The notes beneath the pieces are model-generated. The model was not told where the DNA came from. It was given only the letters and a program-made list of their open reading frames with translations, and did no database searches. Below, one piece after another: positions 10,691 to 20,520 of a DNA stretch of 64,000 nt. How positions within the stretch are numbered: position 1 is the stretch's first letter; each line of letters opens with the position of its first letter. A program made the position numbers and the translations under genes. This DNA is from Pseudo-nitzschia pungens (Eukaryota > Bacillariophyta > Bacillariophyceae > Bacillariales > Bacillariaceae), in the NCBI GenBank assembly GCA_037355855.1, contig CM074759.1, forward strand, positions 4,216,001 through 4,280,000. Direction: 5' to 3'.

Positions 10691-11541
10691 CCTCTGTAGT
10701 CTAACCAACTGCTTGCACTCCGTGCTGTACTGTTGTTACTGCTCTCCCTGTTTGCTGACGAGCGAAATCATTACAACTTTCCCATAGATATTCCGGGAGG
10801 TAGCTCTGGAGTTCTTCCATTCTATTGGTCCAGGAGCGGATTCCATGGCGGAATTCAATCCTGGCGTTTTGCATGTAGCGACGCAGGTTGATGTAGGCAT
10901 GTTTCCCGGTGAGGTTGTTGCCAAAGATCTTGAGCTTGAGGGCATACATGCATTCCTGGAATAACGTCCTTTTTGTACTCTTCTGTTTGGTAGTATCGGG
11001 TAAGGGTTCTGGGCATCCCGGGCACCGTCGTGCCATCAGTTGGTGAGAAGTCAGTGATTCTGAGCGTTTGGTTTTCCTCATCCTTGGATTCTTCACCGGT
11101 TTTCTCCTCGTTCCTGGTCGGTCCCTTCTTCACTGTAGCTGCTGTTTCCGTGGGGAGGGGTTTGCCATATTTGCATGCTTTGGTGATGCGTTTGATGACA
11201 AGTCGGTCCTCATGGGTTTTTCCTATTGGATCCTCCTGGAGGTAGGTCCTGGCCAGAGTTCTCTGGACAATTGCGATTGCCTCATTGGAGACAATTTGCT
11301 GCAGGACATTGATCCTCTGGTCTCCTTTGAGTTTGTCATTGTTGGCAATCTTCTGGTCGAAGTCCCTCTTCCAAATGAAAAAGAGTTCTGGTCTCTCAGT
11401 GCCACTGAGTACCTTTAGGTAGTCACTGAATGCGACTCCTCCTTTTTCACTGACCACACTCATCTTCACCACTGTGGCATCTTCCGGCAAGTCCTCGCAA
11501 TTGAACTTAAAGGAGAACTGTTTGTTTGGTTTGGGCACCAT
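10690..11541 (-). pseudogene. E-family gypsy gag remnant, frameshifted
   Basis: The first part (start codon at 11541) matches the family-E Gag at 25093-26529 over the N-terminal domain: PEDATVVKMSV, VAFSDYLKVLSGTERPELFF, WKRDFDQKIANNDKLKGDQ and ALARTYLQ-like residues align. The frame then changes near 10960-10975; the continuation (ECMYALKLKIFGNNLTGKHA, then FRHGIRSWTNRMEELQSYLP) is in the neighbouring frame and stops near 10700. The zinc-knuckle region and all of pol are missing. The divergent middle suggests a sister lineage, not a recent copy. It is an old truncated element later hit by A. Confidence 0.8.
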
Positions 11542-11965
11542 GGTGGGATAATTAATCAGTTGCTTGTTTTGGTTGCAATATTTCTGTTGCTTTGCTGATT
11601 TTGAGTTAGAACTGAAGAAAAGTGATTTCTTTTAGTTTGCTCTTAGTTTTGTCCCTTCACGCGATAGCCCGTGTTGTAACCAATTTTCTGTTGGTTGTTC
11701 ACTCCACTGTGGGTTCTCCACCATTGGTTCTGTCATTGTTTTTCTATTTTTAGTACAATGGTGGGAGTTACTTCTCTTTCAGTGATCTGGGAATCATATT
11801 CCGTGGTTCTCCGGCGTTGTTTCTCTATTAAGCATTCGCTGGGCCGGTCCCATTTCCCTTTTTCCCGTGGGATTGGTGGTGTGTAAGTATTAATTATATA
11901 CCTTTCTGGATATTTGTATGTTTTGGTTTTGGTTGGCAGTTCCTACATGGTCTGTCCATCCACTC
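11542..11965 (-). mobile_element. E-family 5' leader remnant
   Basis: The reverse complement resembles the leader between LTR and gag of element E (24344-25092), for example TCTCTTTCAGTGATCTGGGA-like and GGCCGGTCCCATTTCCC segments and CTGTCCATCCACTC. It is interrupted at 11965 by element A; a few bases of the leader (CAGCGTTGGTCC) resume at 15059-15070. The 5' LTR itself is not present. Confidence 0.65.
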
Positions 11966-12273
11966 TGTAACACTCTAGGGTAGAATTAGATGGAGTGGTA
12001 CGCGATAGAGGTATTTTAATAAAGAATAATTATAAAATTGTGAATGGTTGAATACTTTACGAGATGGGAATGATTTCTTGAGTATGGGATGAATGAGCGA
12101 AGATTATCAGCGAGTCATAAAGACTCTTGATATTTATCTTGATATTTGTTAGTATCCGTTGTATGTGTATATATACCAAACATACACACATGAATACCAC
12201 ATATATTGGAGTACATGCGGGATTCAATAATCATTTAGAGACTTTTGTAGGATCGTAACATTAACATGTTACA
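11966..12273 (-). repeat. LTR of element A (3' in element sense)
   Basis: A 308-bp LTR with TGTAACA/TGTTACA ends. The adjoining internal sequence (12274 on) reads on the sense strand AATCATTGGGGCACTA directly before the LTR, the position of the polypurine tract. Confidence 0.9.
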
Positions 12274-13345
12274 TAGTGCCCCAATGATTAGGTGAAGTTT
12301 GCATGTGGTACAATACAATAGGTTCGGAGTTGAGTAGTATTGATGGAGAAGAGATATGCTCGTTCGGAGAACCGGTTGAAGATGATATATGCCATTTCAA
12401 CTATTCTGAAGATATATGGTAATGTAGATTGAACTGGGGTTGAAGAAGGTTCTTCGTGATACTATAGAAATCAAAGATTTTTTTCTTGTTCTTGAGAAGG
12501 GTTGTAAAGACATGGTAAAAATAGAAAAAGAGTCGAAGAAAATTCTTTTCCTCCCCCAACTGTGATGCACCTCCCGGGGTAGTGGAGCTGATTTTGTAAA
12601 TTAGATTGATTTGTTGGCGAAATCAGTTGCTCTTGGTAGGCATAAAAACACCTCCTGTTGTAATAGGAGTTAAGGTAGGTAGGTGAAAAGCCGAGCGTTG
12701 GATGTGTATTGCTGTTGGTCCGTTGCTGTCTGCGATTGTATGTTTTAAAGCAGAGAGGGGATGCATTGTTAGTTACAGTTTGAGTCGCTTAATTCATGTG
12801 CAATTTGCCGTATACTTTACCCGGTCTTTTGTTTTGGGTGTTATTTGCAGCAGTCTACTGGAGTTCGGAATTTTGTAACTCCAGAGCACCTCTGTGGGTT
12901 CCGAATTTGGATTTTGTGGGATTGCTCCATTATTTTTTTGAGCTCCTTGTGGACTATTTGTTTGTCCGGAACAAGGTTGGCCTTGTTATTGCTGCTGTAC
13001 CCTTTATTTTGTTTTGCGTCTGTACCCTTTATTGATATCGACATTGCGATTCGATTGATTCATGGCGTTAAGCGTCTGTACCCTTGCAATTAGTTCGCGT
13101 CCGAACCGATCTGCATCCAGATCTTTTGAATCGTTTATTTTATTTGGTTGATTGTTGCCGTCACTTGTGGATTGGACTGAGCGCTTTGAATTAGTGTTTA
13201 TGTGCAACAGGGCTCATCTCTGTAGGTTCCTTCCCTCCTTTCTGGGGGTTCTCCTCCATGCGTCTTCCCAGTCAGCAGGGCTGAGCTGGCATCCAGGTCC
13301 AGGGGAGCTGGAGGCACAGTGCTGGTTTGTGATTCGTATATTTGG
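12274..13345 (-). other. Element A region downstream of gag, non-coding
   Basis: About 1.07 kb with no pol. 13200-13345 retains the linker that joins gag and pol in B, C, D and F (CCTCCAGCTCCCC, then GATGCCAGC) but in a different frame from gag. 12840-13150 has weak similarity to the following Ser/Asn-rich linker. 12274-12800 is not recognised. Confidence 0.6.
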
Positions 13346-14476
13346 TTACCGGGCTTGTGTAGCCAGTACAGTGATAGGTTGCCATCGAAAGCAAGGTGTT
13401 TTGGGTTTGAAGATAATGGTACCTTCGATAGTTCTTTCAAGCGTCCCATCATGTTGGGATTCCATGGCCCATTGCATGTGGGCTTGGAAGGATTCATTGG
13501 AAGCAGTGCTTCCAGTTTCATTGCTAGGAGCCGTAGCAGTGCTGTTGTTGCTGCTATTGTTCTTATTTCTTTTGGAATATCTATTCTTTGGACATTCGGA
13601 CCAATCGTGGTTGTGTCCCAGAATTTGGCAGGGATTGTTGTATTTGCGTTTGCCCATTGGTGGCTCATCCTCTGCGTCTTCTTTGTCACTATTATCATCA
13701 CTGTCATTAGCGTCCGAGTCAGAGCTGTTGCTGTTTGAATCAGAGTTGGAATCAGCGTTCGATTCAGCGTCTGAATTAGAGCTGTTACGATGAGTGAGTG
13801 ATTTCCTTTTTGCTTGACGCTCTAAACAGCTCATGTGATCGACGATGAATTGTACAGTGGTATCTTCTTGGATTCCTTGGTGGATTAGACCATAGCTGTT
13901 GATCCATTTGCTTGGGAAGCTATGGAGCAGAATTGTTTTTGCTGCTGTCGCTGAGAGATCAACGGCATGGCCTTGGAGTCTTTTAGTGTATTTAAAGAGC
14001 TGTTCCATTCGGTCGGCATGATGTTTGCAGGGGACGTTGCTTGGTTTCTTGCATTCAACGCTTCGAAGGTATGTATGCATGATATCTTTGGCGTCTTTTG
14101 CATTGCAATAGTGTTCCTTGATAAAGTCATTGATTGCTGCGTCATATCCTTCGATGCTGTCTTCATATTGATATTCGTCGGCTTCTAATGGATCTTGTAG
14201 CATGTGTATCCATTTGCTTTGGGCGTCTGTATTTAGGCATCTGGTGAAGTGTCCTAAATAATTGCTTGCTGGAAGAGATAGATTCTTTGCTGCATTTTGA
14301 AAGGCTTCCTCAACAAAGAGCAATTCTTCTAGACCTCCTTTGTCAGTGAATAAAGGAATTTTCATGCTGTCGGTGTTCCCATTGATGTCGGTGACGGAGA
14401 GCTTGGTTCTCTTGGGCCTGTTCCTGTTGAAGGACAGGATGTAATTGATTGGAGGATCTCTGTAAAGTCCTGTCAT
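13346..14476 (-). CDS. Element A Gag polyprotein
   Basis: An intact 376-residue Gag on the minus strand. It starts at the ATG complementary to 14474-14476. The N-terminus (MTGLYRDPPINYILSFNRN) and the core (LFTDKGGLEELLFVEEAFQNAA, then CLNTDAQSKW and DIMHTYLRS) match Gag of B, C, D, F and H. A Ser/Asp/Asn tract (about 235-270) is specific to A. The zinc knuckle near residue 280 reads CQILGHNHDWSEC, a CX4HXHX4C arrangement. Unlike its relatives, the frame ends in TAA and is not followed in frame by pol. Expected to build the virus-like particle. Confidence 0.88.
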   Translation of the reverse strand: MTGLYRDPPINYILSFNRNRPKRTKLSVTDINGNTDSMKIPLFTDKGGLEELLFVEEAFQNAAKNLSLPASNYLGHFTRCLNTDAQSKWIHMLQDPLEADEYQYEDSIEGYDAAINDFIKEHYCNAKDAKDIMHTYLRSVECKKPSNVPCKHHADRMEQLFKYTKRLQGHAVDLSATAAKTILLHSFPSKWINSYGLIHQGIQEDTTVQFIVDHMSCLERQAKRKSLTHRNSSNSDAESNADSNSDSNSNSSDSDANDSDDNSDKEDAEDEPPMGKRKYNNPCQILGHNHDWSECPKNRYSKRNKNNSSNNSTATAPSNETGSTASNESFQAHMQWAMESQHDGTLERTIEGTIIFKPKTPCFRWQPITVLATQAR

Positions 14477-14734
14477 TGTTTCGAAGCGTTCGATTCAGAG
14501 CGTTCAATCGATTCGGCGTGCGATCAGAGATTTGAATTGCTTGTAGAGAATTCGATCGATTTGGTGTTCGATCGATTTGGTGTTCGATCGATTCGGTGTT
14601 CGATCGATTCTTTTGGAGATTTCAATTGTAGGATTTCTGCTTGTCATGGTATCAATGTATCCCTGTTGTTTAGGATAAAGGATGTTTTGGATTCAGTACT
14701 GAGTTCTTGTCTTTGTCTTCTACTTTCAAGCGCA

Positions 14735-14746
14735 CAGTAATTACTG
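14735..14746 (-). promoter_or_regulatory. Palindrome at the primer-binding position, element A
   Basis: CAGTAATTACTG, a perfect 12-nt palindrome, directly abuts the LTR at 14747. The same palindrome abuts the 5' LTR of B, C, D, F and H. It does not start with the TGG expected of a tRNA primer-binding site. Confidence 0.7.
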
Positions 14747-15054
14747 TGTAACACTCTAGGGTAGAATTAGATGGAGTGGTACGCGATAGAGGTATTTTAA
14801 TAAAGAATAATTATAAAATTGTGAATGGTTGAATACTTTACGAGATGGGAATGATTTCTTGAGTATGGGATGAATGAGCGAAGATTATCAGCGAGTCATA
14901 AAGACTCTTGATATTTATCTTGATATTTGTTAGTATCCGTTGTATGTGTATATATACCAAACATACATACATGAATACCACATATATTGGAGTACATGCG
15001 GGATTCAATAATCATTTAGAGACTTTTGTAGGATCGTAACATTAACATGTTACA
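14747..15054 (-). repeat. LTR of element A (5' in element sense)
   Basis: 308 bp, differing from 11966-12273 at about one position (CATACATACATG against CATACACACATG). It should contain the promoter; no TATA motif can be assigned with confidence. Confidence 0.9.
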
Positions 15055-15075
15055 CACTCAGCGTTGGTCCTGGCT

Positions 15076-15553
15076 GTTCAGCACAGTGTTTCTGCCTTCA
15101 AGGGCCCTCTGCAGCAGAGGCTTGAGGTTGAGCAGACTGATCCATCTTTGGTTGCTGTCATTGTGGATCTTCTCACCAGGGTTTGGCAGGGCCAGAGCAT
15201 TTATTCATCATCCTATCCCCCTGCAATTGCTTCTGCTGTCAGGGCACAGTGGACTATTGGTTGGCACAACTGGCTTCTTGGTAGGGGTCTCCTCTCTGGC
15301 ATCACATCCAGGCTGATTACTACTCCCAAATTGGCAGCAAGCGCTCCCCCAGACATTGGGCTACTGCTATCATCCATCAGTTCTTTCTAACCTGCTGGAA
15401 TCTTTGGACTTACCGGAATGACCGACTCCATGGTCCTCAGGGCAAAGTGCAGCCCTACCAACAGGAGGCTGCACTGCTGCGAGCTTGGCTAAGTGGATCT
15501 TAAGGGTGCTTCCGCCTTGAGATTTGGTGTTTTCCACTCTGTTCCTGGTTCCC
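15076..15553 (+). pseudogene. LINE ORF2 C-terminal fragment, second copy
   Basis: Matches the 3' part of the main LINE (46590-47260). Shared residues include HSVSAF.GPLQ.RLEVEQT, IVDLLTR, YPPAIASAVRAQ.TIGWHNWLLG and, after a frame change, WTYRN.RLHGP and YQ..AALLRAWL. It starts abruptly after element A and a scrap of E leader, and ends at a CCTGTCCC where an inverted LINE-type end begins. Truncated on both sides. Confidence 0.8.
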
Positions 15554-15639
15554 GTCCTGTCCCTTATAATAATAATATACTTTTTTAAGTAGGAAAATCC
15601 ACCAAAGGTGGTTAAAAGCTACTCAGTCTGTAACCACAA

Positions 15640-15860
15640 TTTGCGCGAAGTGCATTTTGTCCGATGTTCCGATGTTCCAGTACTAAAAATACGTACATTT
15701 CTACACAACTTTACCATGCAATATCTCGCTCCCTTCTATACACCCAACCACAATACCAGGACCTACACATACTAACAGCAACCTCGCCTCTTTGATTCTG
15801 CTATCCATTCAATTGCTCAATGCTTTGTTTGGTTGTGTTTGTTGCCTATTCACCACTCGA
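15640..15860 (+). repeat. Dispersed repeat module, copy 2
   Basis: Matches 415-640 in order over about 220 bases (GCGCGAAGTGCATTTTGTCC, TTCCAGTACTAAAAATACGT, ACCACAATACCAGGACCTAC). Non-coding. Confidence 0.7.
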
Positions 15861-16109
15861 GGGATGAGGGATGGTCGGCAACAGCAGCAGCACCAAAACC
15901 AACACATAGTTTTCTACAGCAATTCCAGTACAGATTCTACTGTACAGCAAAACACGACAACAACGTACATGTCTATTCCTTCGATCTGTTTCCCAGCTCC
16001 ATCCCCCAAGGCCCCTAAGTATATCTTATACTTAATGTTCTACACTGTTTCCAAGCTGCCTAAGTGATTATCACTTAACGTTCTACATTCTTCACGGTTC
16101 CTTGCTCAG

Positions 16110-16860
16110 TCCTGTAAGTCTTTTCAAGGTGAAGTTCACAAACAGCCCCTTCCACTGTAGGAATATTTCTCCAAGAAATTCCAGCTGTCACCTTTTGTCA
16201 AGTCCATTGCCCTGCTGGACCATAAGTATTTTCGCTTATGATCCTACTGTTTTCTGACCCAAGCCCCAAAGCCGCTAAGTACAGTTTGCTTGAGGCTCCA
16301 CCACCTACCCATACCTCTCAAGTGTACAATATAAATGTCATCTGTTTTCAAGCCCATTGCCCTGATGGACCCTAAGTGTTCCCGTATAAGGTTCTACTGT
16401 TTTCTGACCCAAGCCCCAAAGCCGCTAAGTACAGCTCGCTTAAGTCTCCACAACTTACATAACCCTCTCAGGTGTACAGTATAAATGTCATCTATTTTCA
16501 AGTCTACTGCCCTGCTGGACCCTAAGTGTTTTCGCTTAAGGTTCTACTGTTTTTCTGACCCAAGCCCCAAAGCCACTAAGTACAGCTTGCTCTAGGCTCT
16601 CCTACCTACATAACCCTCTCAGGTGCACACTTCAACTGTCATCTGTTTTCAATTCCATTGCCCTTCTGGATCATAAGTGTTTTCGATTATGGACCTACTG
16701 TTTTTCTGACCCAAGCCCCATAGCCGCTAAGTACAAGTTACTCAACGCTCCACCACCAACATATACCCCTCCAGTTCACAGTACAGCTGCCACCTGTTTT
16801 CAAGCCTGCAGCCCTGATGGTACTTAAGTGTTCTCACTTAGAGCCCTTGTTTCCAAGCTA
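16110..16860 (+). repeat. 150-bp tandem repeat, about 4.5 copies
   Basis: The anchor TTTCTGACCCAAGCCCCA occurs at about 16251, 16401, 16552 and 16703, a period of 150-151 bases. Each unit also has CCCTGMTGGACC.TAAGTGTT, a GCTAAGTACAG block and CTCTCAGGTGYACAGT. The last copy decays after 16800. Non-coding; it may be the body of the inverted-end segment. Confidence 0.88.
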
Positions 16861-17418
16861 CTACGAAGTTCTAACAGGAGGACAGCAGTTGTTTTGAATT
16901 TTGTAGTAGGCTCCACCGCCTCTATGTGTTATACCTAGGTACCAGTAGGTACCAATACGAGCATGGTATCAGCAGGTATTGGAGGCGACGCGTCGTTCTA
17001 CAACTTGGGGTCCTGACTCTTTGATTGAGGCGACGTTAAAGTCTGGTTACAGACTGAGTAGCTTTTAACCACCTTTGGTGGATTTTCCTACTTAAATAAG
17101 TATATTATTATTATTACTCAGTCTGTAACCAGACTTTATCGTCGCCTCAATCAAAGAGAGTTTAGTAGGCCCCAAGTTGTAGAACAACGCGTCACCTCAA
17201 TCAAAGAGAGTTTAGGCTCCAAGTTGTAAAAACGACAATTTTTCAAACAAACCTTGGTAAGAAGCAGTGAAAGACAAACCAGTCTGGAGCACAACAGGCA
17301 CTGCTGTTGCAAAGCGTACAAGGGATGGGGTACCAAGAATGTGAAAGAGAAAGACACAAGCAAAACTCCCCTTCCAGCCAGAGATTCCCCCCAGTTAGCC
17401 TCCTCTTCTGATGATGAT

Positions 17419-19090
17419 ATGTCCTTCACTTCTGCTGTGTCTATTGGTGTGACTGATGATGTTGTCATGAGCACTACGCCGTTAGGCACTGGGCAGTCAG
17501 GCAGTGAGCAGTCTAGCAGTGGGCAGTCAGGCACTGGACAGTCCGGTGATGGGCAGCCAGGCTCTGAGGAATCAGACTCTCAGCACCCACCCTCTAAGGT
17601 CTCTGCTTCCCATTCTAGTTTGAAACAAGTCCCTCTTGCATCTCCTTCTGACAAGCTGTCTGCGTCCTCTTCACAGACAGAGCGAAATACTCTGCGCCAG
17701 AAAGCCCTGGCTGCTGCCAACAAGGCTCACTCAGACTCCTTCCTCTGGTGCTTCTATGGTAAGGGGCCTTGTACTGGTCATGCCTCCACTCCCCTCCCTA
17801 TCCAAGCTCTTTGCAACACTCCAGCAGGATCCCGGCTATGGACTGGGTATCCAAGTCCCACTCACTTTTTCAGCAAGAAGGATAGGAATGACAAGAAATC
17901 CATCCACGATGTCTGTCAGTCTGCCATCCCTCCAGTTTATGCTCAAGCTTTTCCTGACAACCCTGATTGGAGAACTGCCTCTGTAGAGTCCCTGGTTTCC
18001 CTTGCATCTGTATGCTTTCAAGACTCTGCAGACTGGACCAAGCAACCTTCTGGCCATGCTCTGAAGAGATGTCTCATTTGTTTGGCCACGATGTCCCCTG
18101 AATGTTTTGAAACCTTGTACTGTGAAGGCAACCTTTTGCCCAGCACTGAAGGAAAAGTTTGGTTGGCAGCTAACCAAGTACTTGGAGCCCCTGATCCAAA
18201 CCCTGTCTCAGCTGCTCGTGTTCTTTGTGATGCTACCAAGCGAGCCCAAACTGTCAAGCTCCTCAAAGGTCAGTTCAACAGGTGCAAGCCTTTTGACATT
18301 GCATCCCTCCCTGATGGCAAATTCTACAAGTTTATTGAGACAGCCACCAACCCATCTGACAGGCCTCTCCCTCCCACCAAGCTCAAGACTGTGAAACAAG
18401 CCAAGTACCAACAAGCTAAGTTTATTGCAAGCCATGAGACTGCTCCTGTTCTGGGTGTTGTTGATCTTGATCTTCCTGTTGATTTGGGACAGGGCTTGGG
18501 TCTCAAGACTTTGCGCCGAGTGTTAATGGGTATACGAACTCGTGACTATTGGTCCTGGCCCCTGTTCCTTTCAGTTGATACTAGCTCCTACCGGGGTGAA
18601 ATCCTTGCTTTGTACAACACCACTACCAAGGCTGAAGCCATGGCCATGCTCTCTTTCTTGCCTATTTTTCTGGAAGCACAGTATGGTTCCTGTGTTCGGC
18701 AGTGGTTTTCCGCTGAGTGCTTGACTGAAGTGGAAGCCTTCCACTGGGATGAAACAGCCCAATGTGTTGTGGAAACTGCTCCTGCTGCTGACCAGCTAAA
18801 GGATGACTCTCTTCCGTTCTTTGGTAATGGTGATGCCAGGGATTGGGAACTTGTTGATGATGATTTGTCAGTTGACCTTGCTTCAGACCTTACCTTTGAT
18901 CTAGATCTGCACTTTCAACTCCAGGCACGTGATGACAGTGGAGGCTGTAGCTATGATGATTCCCAATCCATGGCTACTCTAGCCACTGGTACCTCTAACC
19001 TCACTGATGCTCAAGCTACACCTACTCAGGGTTCTGCAGATGGTGTTTCTCCCTCTACCTCTTTGCCTGGTGCTTCCCCTGATGCGGCTC
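17419..19090 (+). pseudogene. LINE ORF1, N-terminal part (interrupted by D)
   Basis: The frame opens at 17230 but the first in-frame ATG is at 17419 (DDDMSFTSAVS). It encodes 557 residues before D interrupts it after the first base of a codon; the frame resumes exactly at 36087, giving 623 residues. The N-terminus is Ser/Gly/Gln-rich with degenerate SGTGQSGSEQ repeats. The middle (about residues 100-440) is a folded-looking domain with FLWCFYGKGPCTGH, HALKRCLICLATMSPECF and RDYWSWPLFLSVDTSSYRG. The C-terminus is acidic. No RRM or classical zinc knuckle is recognised. By position it is the nucleic-acid-binding ORF1 product of a two-ORF LINE; that role is inferred. Confidence 0.75.
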
Positions 19091-19346
19091 TGTGACGGGC
19101 TAGCGTAGCTAGCAGTCACGATTAAATAATTAACCAAATCCCACATACGAGCTGACCGGTGTTTGAAATAGAATTCAAACTGTACGCCGGACGCTCCAGC
19201 AATGCATGTGTGCCGTTATTCAAATATGAGCACGGCGAGCTTGTGTATATTCAAACGTTCACACGAAAATCGAAAAGCTCTCTTAAGAGTTAAAATATTA
19301 GTCACAATTTTCATACCACTCCGAAATTCTACTCTAGACCGTAACA
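19091..19346 (+). repeat. 5' LTR of element D
   Basis: 256 bp, TGTGACG to CCGTAACA. Shares the GCTAGCGTAG and ATTAAATAATTAACC blocks with other family LTRs. Confidence 0.92.
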
Positions 19347-19358
19347 CAGTAATTACTG
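19347..19358 (+). promoter_or_regulatory. Palindrome at the primer-binding position, element D
   Basis: CAGTAATTACTG abuts the 5' LTR with no gap. A second palindrome-like motif, TCAGTACTGA, follows at about 19390. Confidence 0.7.
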
Positions 19359-19499
19359 TTTGTGCTTTACAGTAGAAAACAGTAGAACTCAGTACTGAAC
19401 CAAAACAATCGAACAAACATACCCCTATCCTCAACAACAGAGGCACCCTTTATCTCCAGCAAAACGATCGACGCAACTGGCAAGCTGGTCGACTCAACC

Positions 19500-20520
19500 A
19501 TGGCAGGCATCTACAGAGAACCACCAGTCTCCAACAAGAGCTCCTTCAATAGCTCCAAGCCCAAGCTCGTAACCCTATCGGTTTACGATGCCGAAGACCA
19601 CTCGGACAGCGTCAAGGTTCCCTTATTCACCGACAAAGGGGGACTAGAAGAACTCCTTCATACTGAAGAGGCATTTCTGAATGCAGCAGAAGATATCTCC
19701 ATTCCGGACGCTTCACTCATTTGATACTTCGGTCGGTGCCTATGCGTCGATGCTCAAACCAAGTGGAGAGCGCTGACACGAACAACGCGCGCAAACAACC
19801 ACCGATTGTATCCACTCACTAAAGAAGGATACACCGCAGCTTTCCAAGCATTTATCAAGCTATATTGCAATGCTGAAGATGCCAGGGACATCATGCATGT
19901 TTATCTACGGAGCAGCGCATGCAAGAAAAAGATCGAATCCACCTGCAAGGATCACACCGATCGGCTCATGACCTTAATCAAGTATTCAGCTAAACTACAT
20001 GGTTTCGCATCCAACCTGGACCACTTACAAACTTTAACTATCCTTCTACACAGCTATCTGAACAGCTGGATTGAAGACTACGTTCGCATCCATCTGAAAC
20101 TTACGCCCGACACCACAGCTCAGTTCATTGTGGACCACATGAGCAGTCTCCACCGGCTCAGCAAGCAGAAGAAGAACAAGACTACTGGACGCCAGGCCAA
20201 CAACTCCAACAGCTCCAACAACAATCGGAAACACTCTGGCCCCAATAACAAGTCCAGCCAGCACAAGAACAAGAAGAAATCCAATCCATGCCGGATTCCG
20301 GGCCACAATCATGACTGGTCCGAATGTCCTAAGAACAAGTTCTCCAAGAAACCCCAAGGGATCTAACAACAACAATCGATCCCCCACTACTACACCAACC
20401 AACGAATCTTTCCAAGCTTGCATCCAAGCAGCAATGAACTCCGCCATGGAGACCTTTCACAACGAACATGGTGGACATACCGAAAGAAGTATCGATGGAG
20501 ACCTAGTATGGCTCCCATGA
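19500..20520 (+). pseudogene. Element D Gag, defective
   Basis: Starts MAGIYREPPVSNKSSFN and aligns with Gag of C and F (LFTDKGGLEELLHTEEAFLNAA). A TGA at 19722-19724 truncates it just before YFGRCL. The same frame resumes (CNAEDARDIMHVYLRS) through the zinc knuckle CRIPGHNHDWSEC, then a frameshift near 20345-20365 moves to the frame ending SIDGDLVWLP. The final stop is the TGA at 20518-20520, in the same frame as the following pol. The region after the capsid is Asn/Lys-rich. Confidence 0.85.

Larger units (their letters stand above)
11966..15054 (-). mobile_element. Element A: gag-only LTR retrotransposon (TR-GAG type)
   Basis: A complete 3089-bp insertion bounded by 308-bp LTRs and a perfect TSD CACTC (11961-11965 and 15055-15059). 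Sense is the minus strand. The internal 2473 bases encode an intact Gag but no protease, reverse transcriptase, RNase H or integrase; only a degraded copy of the gag-pol linker is recognisable at 13200-13345. The two LTRs differ at about one site by eye, so insertion is recent. It must use pol from a related element. Inserted into an E-family leader. Confidence 0.9.
15567..17117. mobile_element. Segment bounded by inverted LINE-type ends
   Basis: The left end (15567-15640) reads (TAA)n, AAGTAGGAAAATCC, ACCAAAGGTGG, TTAAAAGCTACTCAGTCTG; the right end (17041-17117) is its reverse complement, about 73 bases. The right end, preceded by GACGTTAAAGTCTGGTTAC, also matches the 3' terminus of the main LINE (47450-47541) with its hairpin and (TTA)n tail. 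Between them lie the dispersed module and a tandem repeat but no coding. It may be a non-autonomous terminal-inverted-repeat element or two head-to-head LINE 3' ends. Confidence 0.6.

Noticed and set aside
13152..13793. 213-residue plus-strand frame opposite element A gag
   Set aside because: Shadow of the gag frame; hydrophobic and Ser-rich only because it is antisense to Asp/Asn/Ser codons.
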